DNA of 64,000 nucleotides from Streptomyces sp. NBC_01235 (GCF_035989285.1 NZ_CP108513.1:6014001-6078000), one strand, 5' to 3'. Shown: positions 8,604 to 16,084, counted from the first letter of the stretch. The notes: generated from the sequence alone by a model not told the origin. Translations and numbers: made by a program.

Positions 8604-8626
8604 CTTAGGCAAGTACCTGCTACGGT
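8599..8626 (+). promoter_or_regulatory. Promoter with 15-bp palindrome overlapping -35
   Basis: CTTGACTTAGGCAAG (8599-8613) is an almost perfect palindrome (arms CTTG-x-CT and AG-x-CAAG). It contains a CTTGAC -35-like hexamer, followed at 16 nt by TACGGT (8621-8626). A repressor bound here would block the promoter of the response regulator at 8657. Confidence 0.6.
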
Positions 8627-8656
8627 GACGGCAGTCCCCACGCGAAGGGTGCCGTC

Positions 8657-9379
8657 ATGTCCCTGTACGGGAACGTCGTGGACGAGCCGTCGCCGCCGCA
8701 CGGGGACGGGCAGCAGGTCCTGGTCGTCGCCGGTGATCCGGTGGACAGTGAACTGGTCAGCACCACACTGGAGTTGGCCGGCTACCGGGTCGGCACGGCG
8801 GGCTCCGGCGCCGAGGGCATGGTCCGGCTCAGCAGACAGCGGTTCGACCTCGTCGTCTGGGACGCCACCCTGCGCGAGAACGCCTACCTCGCCTGGGGCC
8901 GCCGCGTCGCCCCCGCCGACCGGCCGCCGCTGCTCTTCCTCGCCACCTGCGACTCGCTCCCCGGCCTCGTGCCCGAACTCGGCCGCGAGCGGGAGGACTA
9001 CGTCACCAAACCGCTCCGGGTCGCCGAGATGCTCGCCCGGGTCGAGATGCTGCTGCGCCGCCGCCGGCCCCAGCGGCCCTCGGGCCGGCCCCGGCACGGT
9101 GACCTGATCCTCGACGACGCCACCTGTCAGGCCCGGCGCGGGGCCCGACCCCTCGGCCTCACCCCCGCCGAGTACCGGCTGCTGCGGCACCTGCTGGCCA
9201 ACGCGGAGTGCGTGCTGTCGAAGGAGCAGATCAGCCGGCACGTCTGGGGCGAGTTCCGTGCGGGCGAGGCCATCGAGAAACTCGTCTCCCGCCTGCGGCG
9301 CAAGGTGGACCGGGAGGAACCCGCACTCATCCACACCCGCCGGGGCTTCGGCTACTGGCTGGGCCGCGCCGACCTCTGA
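8657..9379 (+). CDS. OmpR/PhoB-family response regulator
   Basis: A protein of 240 residues. The receiver domain spans about residues 21-135; the likely phospho-acceptor Asp lies in FDLVVWDATL and the conserved Lys in DYVTKPLR. A winged-helix DNA-binding domain follows (LTPAEYRLLRHLLANAECVL, EAIEKLVSRLRRKVD, HTRRGFGYWL). No sensor kinase is adjacent, although a dead kinase remnant lies 1 kb upstream, so it may be an orphan. The stretch of acidic residues near the N-terminus of typical receivers is partly missing (VLVVAGDPVDSELV), so phosphorylation is uncertain. Confidence 0.85.
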   Translation: MSLYGNVVDEPSPPHGDGQQVLVVAGDPVDSELVSTTLELAGYRVGTAGSGAEGMVRLSRQRFDLVVWDATLRENAYLAWGRRVAPADRPPLLFLATCDSLPGLVPELGREREDYVTKPLRVAEMLARVEMLLRRRRPQRPSGRPRHGDLILDDATCQARRGARPLGLTPAEYRLLRHLLANAECVLSKEQISRHVWGEFRAGEAIEKLVSRLRRKVDREEPALIHTRRGFGYWLGRADL

Positions 9380-9402
9380 GGGCAGGCGGCCCGGGCCGCG
9401 CA

Positions 9403-9451
9403 TGTGAGCTGGGTCACGTCGGCGTTCTGTCAGGAAACGGTCCAGCAGGCG
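9403..9451 (+). promoter_or_regulatory. Crp-like box plus ECF41-type promoter
   Basis: GTGA-N6-TCAC lies at 9404-9417. Exactly 24 nt after its first base begins TGTCAGGAAACGG (9428-9440), and CGTC follows 16 nt after TGTCAG. TGTCA with CGTC at this spacing resembles the published ECF41 promoter form (TGTCACA-N16-CGTC). The same arrangement recurs at 48640. Confidence 0.55.
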
Positions 9452-9529
9452 TCAGACAGCCCCGCTTGCCTGGAGGAGGTCACACGACGGTCACCCGAAG
9501 GTCGTACGACGAAGGAGACACGAGACTTC

Positions 9530-9985
9530 ATGCTGAGGCCCCAGGACCAGTTCCACGTGGGCATCGTCGCCGAGAACCTCGCCGCGACGACCGCCCGGCT
9601 CTCCCAGCTGTTCGGACTTCAATGGCACGACGAGATGGGCGCCCCCGTCGAGGTGGAGCTGCCCGGCGGCACCGCGGTCCTCGACTTCGTGTGCGTGTAC
9701 TCGAAGTCGACGCCCAGGATCGAGATCGTCCGGCCCGTCCCCGGCACCCTCTGGGAGCCGACGCCCGGCTCCGGCATCCACCACCTCGGCTACTGGTCCG
9801 ACGACGTCGCCGCCGACACGGCCGAGCTCGAACGACACGGCTACGAGGTCGAGGCGACCCACAGGGGCCCCGACGGCGCGCCGTTCTTCGCGTTCCTGCG
9901 CGGCGGCGAGGTGACGGGCTTCCGGGTCGAGCTGGTCAGCAGCGCCGCCCGGCCGGCCCTGGAGCGGCTCTGGGCCGCCGAGTGA
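9530..9985 (+). CDS. VOC family protein (glyoxalase/dioxygenase fold)
   Basis: A protein of 151 residues. The first metal-site strand reads FHVGIVAENLAATTARLSQL, then GIHHLGYWSDDVAADTAELE, as in methylmalonyl-CoA epimerase-like VOC proteins. The frame is open upstream to 9404, but the ATG at 9530 starts the family homology and has GAAGGAG about 12 nt upstream. It lies 58 bp before an SDR gene and probably forms an operon with it. The promoter region upstream contains the ECF41-like element. Confidence 0.85.
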   Translation: MLRPQDQFHVGIVAENLAATTARLSQLFGLQWHDEMGAPVEVELPGGTAVLDFVCVYSKSTPRIEIVRPVPGTLWEPTPGSGIHHLGYWSDDVAADTAELERHGYEVEATHRGPDGAPFFAFLRGGEVTGFRVELVSSAARPALERLWAAE

Positions 9986-10043
9986 TCCCGGTCATCCCGG
10001 TGACCGTCCGCAAGGCCTTCGACATGGCAACAAGGAGCAACAC

Positions 10044-10913
10044 ATGACGACCGCACACACCGCAGCGACCGCAGCACCCGCACACACCGCCCGTACCGTC
10101 GGCATCGTCACCGGCGCCGGACGTGGCATGGGCGAGGCCTGCGCGCGGCGGCTGGCCGACACGGTGGACGTGCTGTTGCTCGTCGACCGCGACGAGGCGG
10201 GCGTGACGGCCGTCGCCGACGACCTCAACGCCTCCACCGCCCGCGCCGTCGCCCAGCCCTTCGCTCTCGACGTCACCGACCGCGACGGCCTGGCCGGACT
10301 CGCCGCCCGGGTCGCGGAACTCGGCACGCTCCGCGCCGTCGCCCACGCCGCCGGCATCTCGCCCACGATGGCCGACTGGCGCCGCATCTTCGAGGTCGAC
10401 CTGATCGGGACCGCGCTTCTCGCCGAGGCGCTGCGCCCGCTGGCCACCGCCGGGACGGCGCACGTGTACTTCTCGTCGATGTCCCCGCTGCTCGCCGGCG
10501 TCGCCCCCGGACCGGCCGTCGCCGAGATCCTCGACGACCCGCTGCAGGAGGACTTCCTCGACAAGATCCGCGAGGCGGTCGGGCCGGGCATCGAGGAGTC
10601 CACGCTGGCCTACCCCTGGGCCAAGCACGGAGTGGCCCGGTTCGCCCGCAAGGAGGCGGTACGGCTCGGGCCGGTCGGCGGCCGGGTGTGCTCCCTCGCC
10701 CCGGGCATCATCGACACCCCGCAGGGCCGGCAGGAGGCGGCCCGGCACGCGTCGATGCAGAAACTCGTCGACGCGACCCCGCTCGGCCGCACCGGCACCT
10801 CTGAGGAGGTCGCCTCGGTCGTCGCCTTCATCCTGTCGGACGAGGCGAGCTTCCTGAACGGCATCGACGTCCTCGTCGACGGCGGGGTGTGCGCGGCGGT
10901 CGGCGGGAGGTGA
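10044..10913 (+). CDS. Short-chain dehydrogenase/reductase (SDR)
   Basis: A protein of 289 residues. The Rossmann glycine motif TGAGRGMG is near residue 30; the catalytic set is Ser in YFSSMSP and Y-x-x-x-K in YPWAKHG. The C-terminal PGIIDTPQG and DGGVCAAVGG complete a classical SDR. Compared with the family there is an insertion between Ser and Tyr (AEILDDPLQEDFLDKIREA). RBS AAGGAG sits 9 nt before ATG. It follows a VOC gene, a combination that suggests oxidation and rearrangement of a small carbonyl substrate, which I cannot name. Confidence 0.9.
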   Translation: MTTAHTAATAAPAHTARTVGIVTGAGRGMGEACARRLADTVDVLLLVDRDEAGVTAVADDLNASTARAVAQPFALDVTDRDGLAGLAARVAELGTLRAVAHAAGISPTMADWRRIFEVDLIGTALLAEALRPLATAGTAHVYFSSMSPLLAGVAPGPAVAEILDDPLQEDFLDKIREAVGPGIEESTLAYPWAKHGVARFARKEAVRLGPVGGRVCSLAPGIIDTPQGRQEAARHASMQKLVDATPLGRTGTSEEVASVVAFILSDEASFLNGIDVLVDGGVCAAVGGR

Positions 10914-10923
10914 CGTAGGTCAC
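10910..10923. promoter_or_regulatory. Crp-like palindrome GTGA-N6-TCAC
   Basis: GTGACGTAGGTCAC overlaps the stop codon of the SDR gene and lies 47-60 bp upstream of the DUF4287 gene. It fits the GTG-N6-GNCAC form described for Streptomyces Crp. It may control the downstream gene. Confidence 0.45.
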
Positions 10924-10969
10924 CTCACCGGAACCGATCACTTCTGCCTCCACCGCCGGTCTCACAGAC

Positions 10970-11182
10970 ATGACGACACCTCTGAGGGGCCCCGCCAGTT
11001 ACTTCCCGTCGATCGAGAAGAAGTACGGCCGTCCGATCGCCGAGTGGAAGGCCCTGATCCGCGCCTCGCCGCTGACCCGGCACATGGAACTCGTCTCCTG
11101 GCTGAAGACCGAGCACGGCCTGGGGCACGGCCACGCCAACGCGCTGGTGGCCCACACGCTGGCGGAGGACACCGGCGAGTGA
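10970..11182 (+). CDS. DUF4287 domain protein
   Basis: A protein of 70 residues that is almost entirely a DUF4287 domain (YFPSIEKKYGRPIAEWKALI, then LVSWLKTEHGLGHGHANALV). The family is small and soluble, of unknown function. No ribosome binding site is visible before ATG 10970, so it may be leaderless. A Crp-like box lies just upstream. Confidence 0.85.
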   Translation: MTTPLRGPASYFPSIEKKYGRPIAEWKALIRASPLTRHMELVSWLKTEHGLGHGHANALVAHTLAEDTGE

Positions 11183-11201
11183 GCCACCCCGGCCGCGGGC
11201 C

Positions 11202-11264
11202 TCAGCGGCCGTTCGTGCCGGTGCGGTTGCCGTTCCCGTAGCTGTTTCCGTTGCCGCCCTTGGT
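11202..11264 (-). repeat. Duplicated 3' tail of the DEAD-box helicase gene
   Basis: Minus-strand reading gives GNGNRTGTNGR then a stop, matching the last residues of the helicase at 11333. The direct copies are about 131 bp apart and have diverged by several bases plus a short indel. The downstream copy is not translated as part of the helicase, so it is a vestige of a tandem duplication or of an extended low-complexity tail. Confidence 0.7.
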
Positions 11265-11332
11265 GGGGCGGCGCGGCGAGGGCAGTGGGACGTGGGGCGG
11301 CCGCCTGGCGGCGACCGTGCCCCGGCCCGGCC

Positions 11333-12874
11333 TCAGCGACCGTTCGTGCCCGTGCGGTTGCCGTTCCCGCCACCGTTACCGGCGCTGTTTCCGTTGCCCT
11401 TGGCAGGAGCGCGGCGGCGGCCCTGGGAGGTCGGTCGACCGCCTTGGGAGGTGGTCCGGCCGCCCTGCGCGGCGGGGCGGCCGCGGCGGGCGCGCGGGGC
11501 GGAACCCGAGCGCTCGGTGCGCTTCTCCGCGGTGGGCGGCGGGGTGAGGACGACGGGCACGCCCGAGGGCGCCTGCGCGCCGGTGATACGGCTCAGCTCG
11601 GTGCCGCCGGAGCGGACCCGGGTGGTCTGCGGGGTGATGCCGGCGTCGGCCATCAGCCGCGTCATCTCCCGCCGCTGGTGGGGCAGGACCAGCGTGACGA
11701 CGGTGCCGGACTCGCCGGCGCGTGCCGTACGGCCGCCGCGGTGCAGGTAGTCCTTGTGGTCGCCGGGCGGGTCGACGTTGACGACGAGGTCGAGGTTGTC
11801 GACGTGGATGCCGCGGGCCGCGACGTTGGTCGCCACCAGCACCGTGACGTGGCCGTCCTTGAACTGGGCCAGCGTCCGCGTGCGCTGGTTCTGCGACTTG
11901 CCGCCGTGCAGGGACGCCGCGCGCACGCCGACCGCCAGCAGCTTCTTGGCCAGCCGGTCCGCCGCGTGCTTGGTGTCCAGGAACATGATCACGCGTCCGT
12001 CGCGGGCGGCGATCTCCGTCGTCGTGGCGTGCTTGTCCTCGTCCTCGACGTGCAGCACGTGGTGCTCCATCGTCGTCACCGCGCCCGCGGACGGGTCGAC
12101 GGAGTGCACGACCGGGTCGTGCAGGTAGTTGCGCACCAGCCGGTCGACGTTGCGGTCCAGGGTCGCCGAGAACAGCATGCGCTGGCCGTCCGGACGCACC
12201 TGGTCGAGCAGTTGCGTCACCTGCGGCATGAAGCCCATGTCGGCCATCTGGTCGGCCTCGTCGAGGACGGTGATGCCGACCCGGTCCAGCCGGCAGTCGT
12301 CCCGGTCGATGAGATCCTTGAGCCGGCCGGGCGTGGCCACGACCACCTCGGCGCCGGCGCGCAGCGCGCTCGCCTGCCGGCCGAGCGACAGACCGCCGAC
12401 CACCGTGGCGATCCGCAGCCGCAGCGCACGGGCGTAGGGGGTGAGGGCGTCGGTGACCTGCTGGGCCAGTTCCCGGGTGGGGACGAGGACCAGGGCCAGC
12501 GGCTGCCGGGGCTCGGCCCGCTGCCCGTCCATCCGGGCCAGCATGGCGAGGCCGAAGGCGAGGGTCTTGCCGGAGCCCGTGCGGCCACGGCCCAGGACGT
12601 CCCGGCCGGCCAGCGAGTTCGGCAGCGTCGCGGCCTGGATCGGGAACGGGGTGATGACGCCTTCGGTGCCGAGGGCGGCCAACAGCCGCTCCGGCATGTC
12701 GAGTTCGGTGAACGCCTCGACCGGCGGCAGCCCCGGGGTGAGGGTGACGGGCAGGGCGAACTCACCGCCGGACGCGGCGGGACGACTCGGGCGTCCGTTC
12801 CGGCCGGCGGGCTTGGCCGAACGGGAGGGAGCGGCGCCGCCCCGGCGGGAGCGGACGGAGCTGTTGCGGTTCAT
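11333..12874 (-). CDS. DEAD-box ATP-dependent RNA helicase (cold-shock type), copy 1
   Basis: A protein of 513 residues. The start at 12874 (MNRNSSVRS) has a GAGGAAGG ribosome binding site; an upstream ATG at 12922 has none. Motifs in order: Q-motif FPIQAATLP, motif I GRGRTGSGKT, Ia PTRELAQQ, Ib TPGRLKDL, II LDEADQ (DEAD is DEAD-Q), III SATLD, V TNVAARGIHVDNLDLV, VI HRGGRTARAGESG. The tail is Gly/Asn/Arg-rich and low complexity, typical of RNA-binding extensions. It lies behind a csp gene in the same orientation. It unwinds RNA and probably helps ribosome assembly or decay in the cold. Its leader hairpin covers the ribosome binding site. Confidence 0.95.
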   Translation of the reverse strand: MNRNSSVRSRRGGAAPSRSAKPAGRNGRPSRPAASGGEFALPVTLTPGLPPVEAFTELDMPERLLAALGTEGVITPFPIQAATLPNSLAGRDVLGRGRTGSGKTLAFGLAMLARMDGQRAEPRQPLALVLVPTRELAQQVTDALTPYARALRLRIATVVGGLSLGRQASALRAGAEVVVATPGRLKDLIDRDDCRLDRVGITVLDEADQMADMGFMPQVTQLLDQVRPDGQRMLFSATLDRNVDRLVRNYLHDPVVHSVDPSAGAVTTMEHHVLHVEDEDKHATTTEIAARDGRVIMFLDTKHAADRLAKKLLAVGVRAASLHGGKSQNQRTRTLAQFKDGHVTVLVATNVAARGIHVDNLDLVVNVDPPGDHKDYLHRGGRTARAGESGTVVTLVLPHQRREMTRLMADAGITPQTTRVRSGGTELSRITGAQAPSGVPVVLTPPPTAEKRTERSGSAPRARRGRPAAQGGRTTSQGGRPTSQGRRRAPAKGNGNSAGNGGGNGNRTGTNGR

Positions 12875-12882
12875 TCGGAACC

Positions 12883-12909
12883 TTCCTCGATGCGGCACGT
12901 ATCGAGGAA
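12883..12909 (-). promoter_or_regulatory. Leader hairpin sequestering the helicase RBS, copy 1
   Basis: In the mRNA, TTCCTCGAT pairs with ATCGAGGAA (9 bp, 9-nt loop). The 3' arm contains most of the GAGGAAGG ribosome binding site. The second helicase has an equivalent hairpin with changed but still complementary arms. Confidence 0.7.
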
Positions 12910-12979
12910 TTCCTCCCGACATGAGGATTCACAAGAATGAGCCGAAAAATACAAACAAATACGCGGCAGAACGCCATGA

Positions 12980-13014
12980 GCCGGGGCTCGCACTACGAGA
13001 GTGCGAGCCCCGGC
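12980..13014 (-). terminator. Terminator of csp copy 1
   Basis: A perfect 15-bp inverted repeat (GCCGGGGCTCGCACT and its complement) with a 5-nt loop lies 28 bp after the csp stop. A T-rich stretch follows further downstream. It separates csp from the helicase, so the helicase probably has its own promoter or is reached by read-through. Confidence 0.9.
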
Positions 13015-13042
13015 CACGTGGTACGCGTAGGTCGCGTCAGCG

Positions 13043-13246
13043 TCAGGCGGGAACGATGTTCTCGGCCTGCGGGCCCTTCTGGCCCTGCGTGACGTCGAAG
13101 GTAACCTTCTGGCCTTCCTGAAGCTCGCGGAAGCCCTGGGTGGCGATGTTCGAGTAGTGGGCGAAGACGTCGGGGCCGCCACCCTCCTGCTCGATGAAGC
13201 CGAAGCCCTTTTCCGCGTTGAACCACTTCACGGTGCCAGATGCCAT
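13043..13246 (-). CDS. Cold-shock domain protein, copy 1
   Basis: A protein of 67 residues, a single CspA-type OB fold. RNP1 is KGFGFIEQ and RNP2 is VFAHYSNI. It is an RNA/ssDNA chaperone. RBS AGGGAGA lies before the ATG at 13246. The leader contains a conserved hairpin. It is 57 of about 67 residues or more identical by eye to copy 2 at 31631. Confidence 0.95.
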   Translation of the reverse strand: MASGTVKWFNAEKGFGFIEQEGGGPDVFAHYSNIATQGFRELQEGQKVTFDVTQGQKGPQAENIVPA

Positions 13247-13272
13247 ATTGAATCTCCCTTGGGGCAGTGCCC

Positions 13273-13294
13273 GGTGTCCGCACCTTGCGGACCC
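13273..13294 (-). promoter_or_regulatory. csp copy 1 leader hairpin
   Basis: The leader of csp contains GGGTCCGCA and TGCGGACACC, able to pair with one bulged base. The element ends about 26 nt upstream of the start codon. The csp at 31631 has an equivalent hairpin at 31861-31884 with different outer pairs. Long structured leaders are usual for cold-shock genes. Confidence 0.6.
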
Positions 13295-13501
13295 GGCGTC
13301 GCAGGATCAGAGATAAGCCCCGGAAACAAAAAGAGTGCCCGTCGACGGAAGGTCGAAGAGCACTCACAAGCCTCTGGTAACCGAAACTGCCACTCTTATC
13401 ACGGTAGCACAGGTCTGGACGAAGGGCCCGCGAAGCGCACCCAGAACATCTGAGTACCCGTACTCAAGAGCGAGGGCACCGCCTCCCGGCAGGCTGATCG
13501 T

Positions 13502-13798
13502 ATGAACAGGATTCGAGTGAGCAGGGGCCTCGCGGTGGCCGGTGTGGCCGTGGCGGCGCCGGCCGGCTGTTCCCTCCGGATCGAGGAGGCCAGCTGCGGC
13601 GGCGGCCAGTACCCGGTACTGGCGGTCAACAGCAGCGGCAGCGACTGCGTGCCGAACGGCGAGGAGCCGGCCAAGGGATGGGTCCGCTACCCGGCGGGGA
13701 AGGTCCCGGAGAAGGTCGGCGACAAGTGGGACACCTACTGGAGCACCCACACCGTCGACGAGAACGGCCGGATCATCGAGCTCGCCGAGGGCGAATGA
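13502..13798 (+). CDS. SCO0607-type small lipoprotein
   Basis: A protein of 98 residues. A short signal peptide ends in the lipobox APAGC (Cys 24), so the mature protein should be lipid-anchored outside. The mature part is CSLRIEEASCGGGQYPVL onward, with Cys residues and WVRYPAGKVPEKVGDKWDTY, as in the SCO0607 family of Streptomyces lipoproteins as I recall it. The function is unknown. It is divergent from the csp gene. Confidence 0.75.
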   Translation: MNRIRVSRGLAVAGVAVAAPAGCSLRIEEASCGGGQYPVLAVNSSGSDCVPNGEEPAKGWVRYPAGKVPEKVGDKWDTYWSTHTVDENGRIIELAEGE

Positions 13799-13846
13799 GC
13801 GCCGAACGCCGTAGTCGGCGCCGAACGCCGTAGTGAGCGCCGAACG
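13799..13846. repeat. 19-bp-period short tandem repeat
   Basis: GCGCCGAACGCCGTAGT occurs twice (13799-13815, 13818-13834), followed by a partial third copy (13837-13846). It lies between the lipoprotein stop and the DUF952 gene. Confidence 0.8.
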
Positions 13847-13884
13847 TCCGGGCGGGCGCCGAGTGTCTGTTGTATAACCCGATC

Positions 13885-14256
13885 ATGATTTATCACGTCG
13901 TACCGCTCGACGAGTGGAACGCCGGCCCCGACCGGCCCTACGCGCCCGCCTCCCTCGCCCAGGACGGGTTCGTGCACTGCTCGCCCGACGAGGAGACGAC
14001 GCTCACCGTCGTCAACGCGTTCTACCGGGACGCCTCCCGGCCGCTGCTGGCGCTGGTCCTCGACGAGGAGCGGCTCACCGCGACGTGCGAGTGGGAGGCC
14101 GCCGCCCCCGCTCCGCCGCCCGGGGTCGCCGACAGCACCCTGTTCCCGCACGTGTTCGGCCCGGTCGACCGCGACGCCGTCGCCAGGATCCTCGAGGTCC
14201 GTTGGGACGAGGAGGGCCGGGCGACGGCGCTGGTGGAGACGGAGGCCGCTGGCTGA
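13885..14256 (+). CDS. DUF952 family protein
   Basis: A protein of 123 residues. MIYHVVPLDEWNAG, then RPYAPASLAQDGFVHCSPDE and HVFGPVDRDAV are the hallmark blocks of DUF952, whose fold resembles ADP-ribosyltransferase-like proteins; no activity is established here. The ATG at 13885 starts the conserved block; a TTG at 13870 is in frame but outside the homology. No strong ribosome binding site is seen. Confidence 0.85.
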   Translation: MIYHVVPLDEWNAGPDRPYAPASLAQDGFVHCSPDEETTLTVVNAFYRDASRPLLALVLDEERLTATCEWEAAAPAPPPGVADSTLFPHVFGPVDRDAVARILEVRWDEEGRATALVETEAAG

Positions 14257-14263
14257 CGGCGGG

Positions 14264-14512
14264 TCAGCCGTTGTCCCGGCCGCCGCTGCTGTTGCGCCTC
14301 CTCGTCCTGACGTAGTGGACGGTCCCCAGGACGAGGACGATCATCACGACGTCCTAGGCAAGGGACGGCAGGGCGTTCACGGTCCTCGAGGAGGAGCCCC
14401 CGAAAACGATCGCGGTCGCGACGTGCGCGATCGACATGGCGAGGAGCATGATGCCCACGCGGAGCAGCGAGACCCCGCCCCTCTGCTCGTCCGGCCCGTC
14501 CCCGGCGTTCAT
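14264..14512 (-). pseudogene. Small two-segment membrane protein broken by an in-frame TAG
   Basis: From ATG 14512 the frame gives about 52 residues including IMLLAMSIAHVATAIVFGG. A TAG follows at 14356-14354 (codon 53), after which the same frame continues with DVVMIVLVLGTVHYV and a basic tail to TGA at 14264. Both halves look coding and membrane-spanning. A single base change can account for the break. No family name is given. Confidence 0.55.
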
Positions 14513-14528
14513 CTGCTCGACGTCTCCC

Positions 14529-14582
14529 GAAACACCGAATCGACCGGAAACGCCGAATAGCCCGGAATCACCGAATCGTCCG
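14529..14582. repeat. 18-bp tandem repeat, three copies
   Basis: Units 14529-14546, 14547-14564 and 14565-14582 share the form GAAACACCGAATCGACCG with 2-4 differences. They lie in the gap between the broken membrane gene and terB. Confidence 0.85.
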
Positions 14583-14689
14583 GGCGGCGATTCCCCTTCC
14601 CCTGCCCCGCTACGCGGACGCGGGCATACGTCCCGGCCCCGAAGGACCGGGGCGCATGCCCGGAAACAGCACCTGGCGACGTGCGCCGG

Positions 14690-15145
14690 TCAGAGGTCGA
14701 ACTCGTGCGGCGGCAGCTCGAGGGTGAAGCACGCCTCCCGCACGATGGCCTGCTCGGTCTTGTCGAAGTCGCCGTCGGCGCCGCCGATGACGATGCCGAT
14801 CTGGATGACGGCACGGGCCTCGGCCGGCTTCTTCTTCGCCTTGGCGATCTCCTGCAGCACGCTGACCTTGCCGAAGGCGAAGTCGGTGGTCAGCTTGTTG
14901 AGGTTCTCGTCGAAGCGCCGCTGAAGGTCCGTGGCGTCGAAGTTCTGCAACACCTCGTTGGTGGCGATGAGTTGGGCCACGCGCTGCCGCTCGGCGGGGT
15001 CGATGGTGCCGTCGGCGGCGGCGACCAGGGCGCACATCGCCATGCTCGCGTCGCGGAAGGCACCGCTCTTGAGGTCGTTCTTCTTCGCCACGAGCTGGGT
15101 CTGCATCGTCGACGCGGACTCCTTGATGCGGTCCCACAGGGCCAT
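14690..15145 (-). CDS. terB: TerB family tellurite-resistance-type protein
   Basis: A protein of 151 residues, the usual TerB length. The characteristic acidic blocks are present: ALVAAADGTIDPAERQRV and GIVIGGADGDFDKTEQAIV, which form the internally repeated metal-binding helices of TerB. The first 30 residues (WDRIKESASTMQTQL) match cytoplasmic TerB. In Streptomyces TerB usually works with TerD-type proteins in stress or calcium-linked membrane processes; none is adjacent. Confidence 0.9.
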   Translation of the reverse strand: MALWDRIKESASTMQTQLVAKKNDLKSGAFRDASMAMCALVAAADGTIDPAERQRVAQLIATNEVLQNFDATDLQRRFDENLNKLTTDFAFGKVSVLQEIAKAKKKPAEARAVIQIGIVIGGADGDFDKTEQAIVREACFTLELPPHEFDL

Positions 15146-15260
15146 GAGAACTCCAGAAGGTCGGTTCGGGTCATCTACAGCAACGTAGAAACTAACAGCC
15201 GTCCCGATAAGTTCCGTTGAACAAGGGCTGTTGCGTCGATGGCCGTCCCGGTACGGCAGG

Positions 15261-16067
15261 TCAGAGGCAGACCAGACCCAGCAGACAGATGTCCGACGGT
15301 GAGGTCGCCGCGGGCGCGGGGCTCGTCTGGGACGAGGAGGACGACGAATTCGATGTCGATGACGACGATTCCGTGCCGTCGGTCGCCGCGGGAGCGGGTG
15401 TCTGCTGATCGGTTGTGCCGGCCTCGTCGGTGGGGGCGGTGGGAGTGGTGACCGGTGCGTCGTAGGACGAGGAGCCGGTTCGCTGCCGGGGGACCGACGG
15501 CGCCGTGGGAGTCGCGGGGGGCGTGGGGGTGGAGGCCAGGTCGTCCGGGTGGGTGTTCGCCGGTGACTGCGCCGGGGGAGTGGAGGACCGTTTCGACCGG
15601 TGCGCCTCGGACCCGGTCACCGTCGGGCGGGTGTGGTCCGAGGCCGGTTCCTCACCGCCGTACGTGGTCGGGCGCTCCGGCGCCGTGGCCGCCTGCGTCC
15701 GGTCGCCGGTCTGCCGGTCCAGCGAGGCGATGGTCAGCCCGCCACCGACGAGTGCGACGGCCGTCGCGACCACGGCTCGGCGCTGGTTCTTCTTCCAGCG
15801 GGCCAACTGGCGCCGACGCGCCGCCCGTCCCTGCGGCGCGGGCAGCGGCACGGGCGGCACCACGCTCGCCAGTTCGGGCGAGTCGCTCGCGAGGTCGGGC
15901 GAGTCGGGTGACTCGGGCGAGTAGCGCGAGCCGAGTGGGGCAGGTGACGGTTCGTCGAGGTTCCGCGGCGCGATGATCCGCGGCGCGATGTCCGGTGCGT
16001 AGGCGCCGCATCCCGGGCACACCAGGGCGCCGTTGAGATGTCGGCGACACGTGGAGCAGTAGTCCAT
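15261..16067 (-). CDS. SCO2400-type zinc-ribbon, single-pass membrane protein
   Basis: A protein of 268 residues. It begins MDYCSTCRRHLNGALVCPGC, a CxxC...CxxC zinc ribbon followed by GAYAPDIAP, as in the SCO2400 family. A basic stretch (RRRQLARWKKNQRR) precedes one membrane segment (AVVATAVALVGGGLTIASL). The C-terminal 130 residues are Ser/Thr/Pro-rich and low complexity, presumably outside, and end in a short hydrophobic CLLGLVCL. The start at 16067 has AGGAAG upstream; longer versions start without one. The function is unknown. Confidence 0.8.
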   Translation of the reverse strand: MDYCSTCRRHLNGALVCPGCGAYAPDIAPRIIAPRNLDEPSPAPLGSRYSPESPDSPDLASDSPELASVVPPVPLPAPQGRAARRRQLARWKKNQRRAVVATAVALVGGGLTIASLDRQTGDRTQAATAPERPTTYGGEEPASDHTRPTVTGSEAHRSKRSSTPPAQSPANTHPDDLASTPTPPATPTAPSVPRQRTGSSSYDAPVTTPTAPTDEAGTTDQQTPAPAATDGTESSSSTSNSSSSSSQTSPAPAATSPSDICLLGLVCL

Positions 16068-16084
16068 CTGCGGTCTTCCTACGC

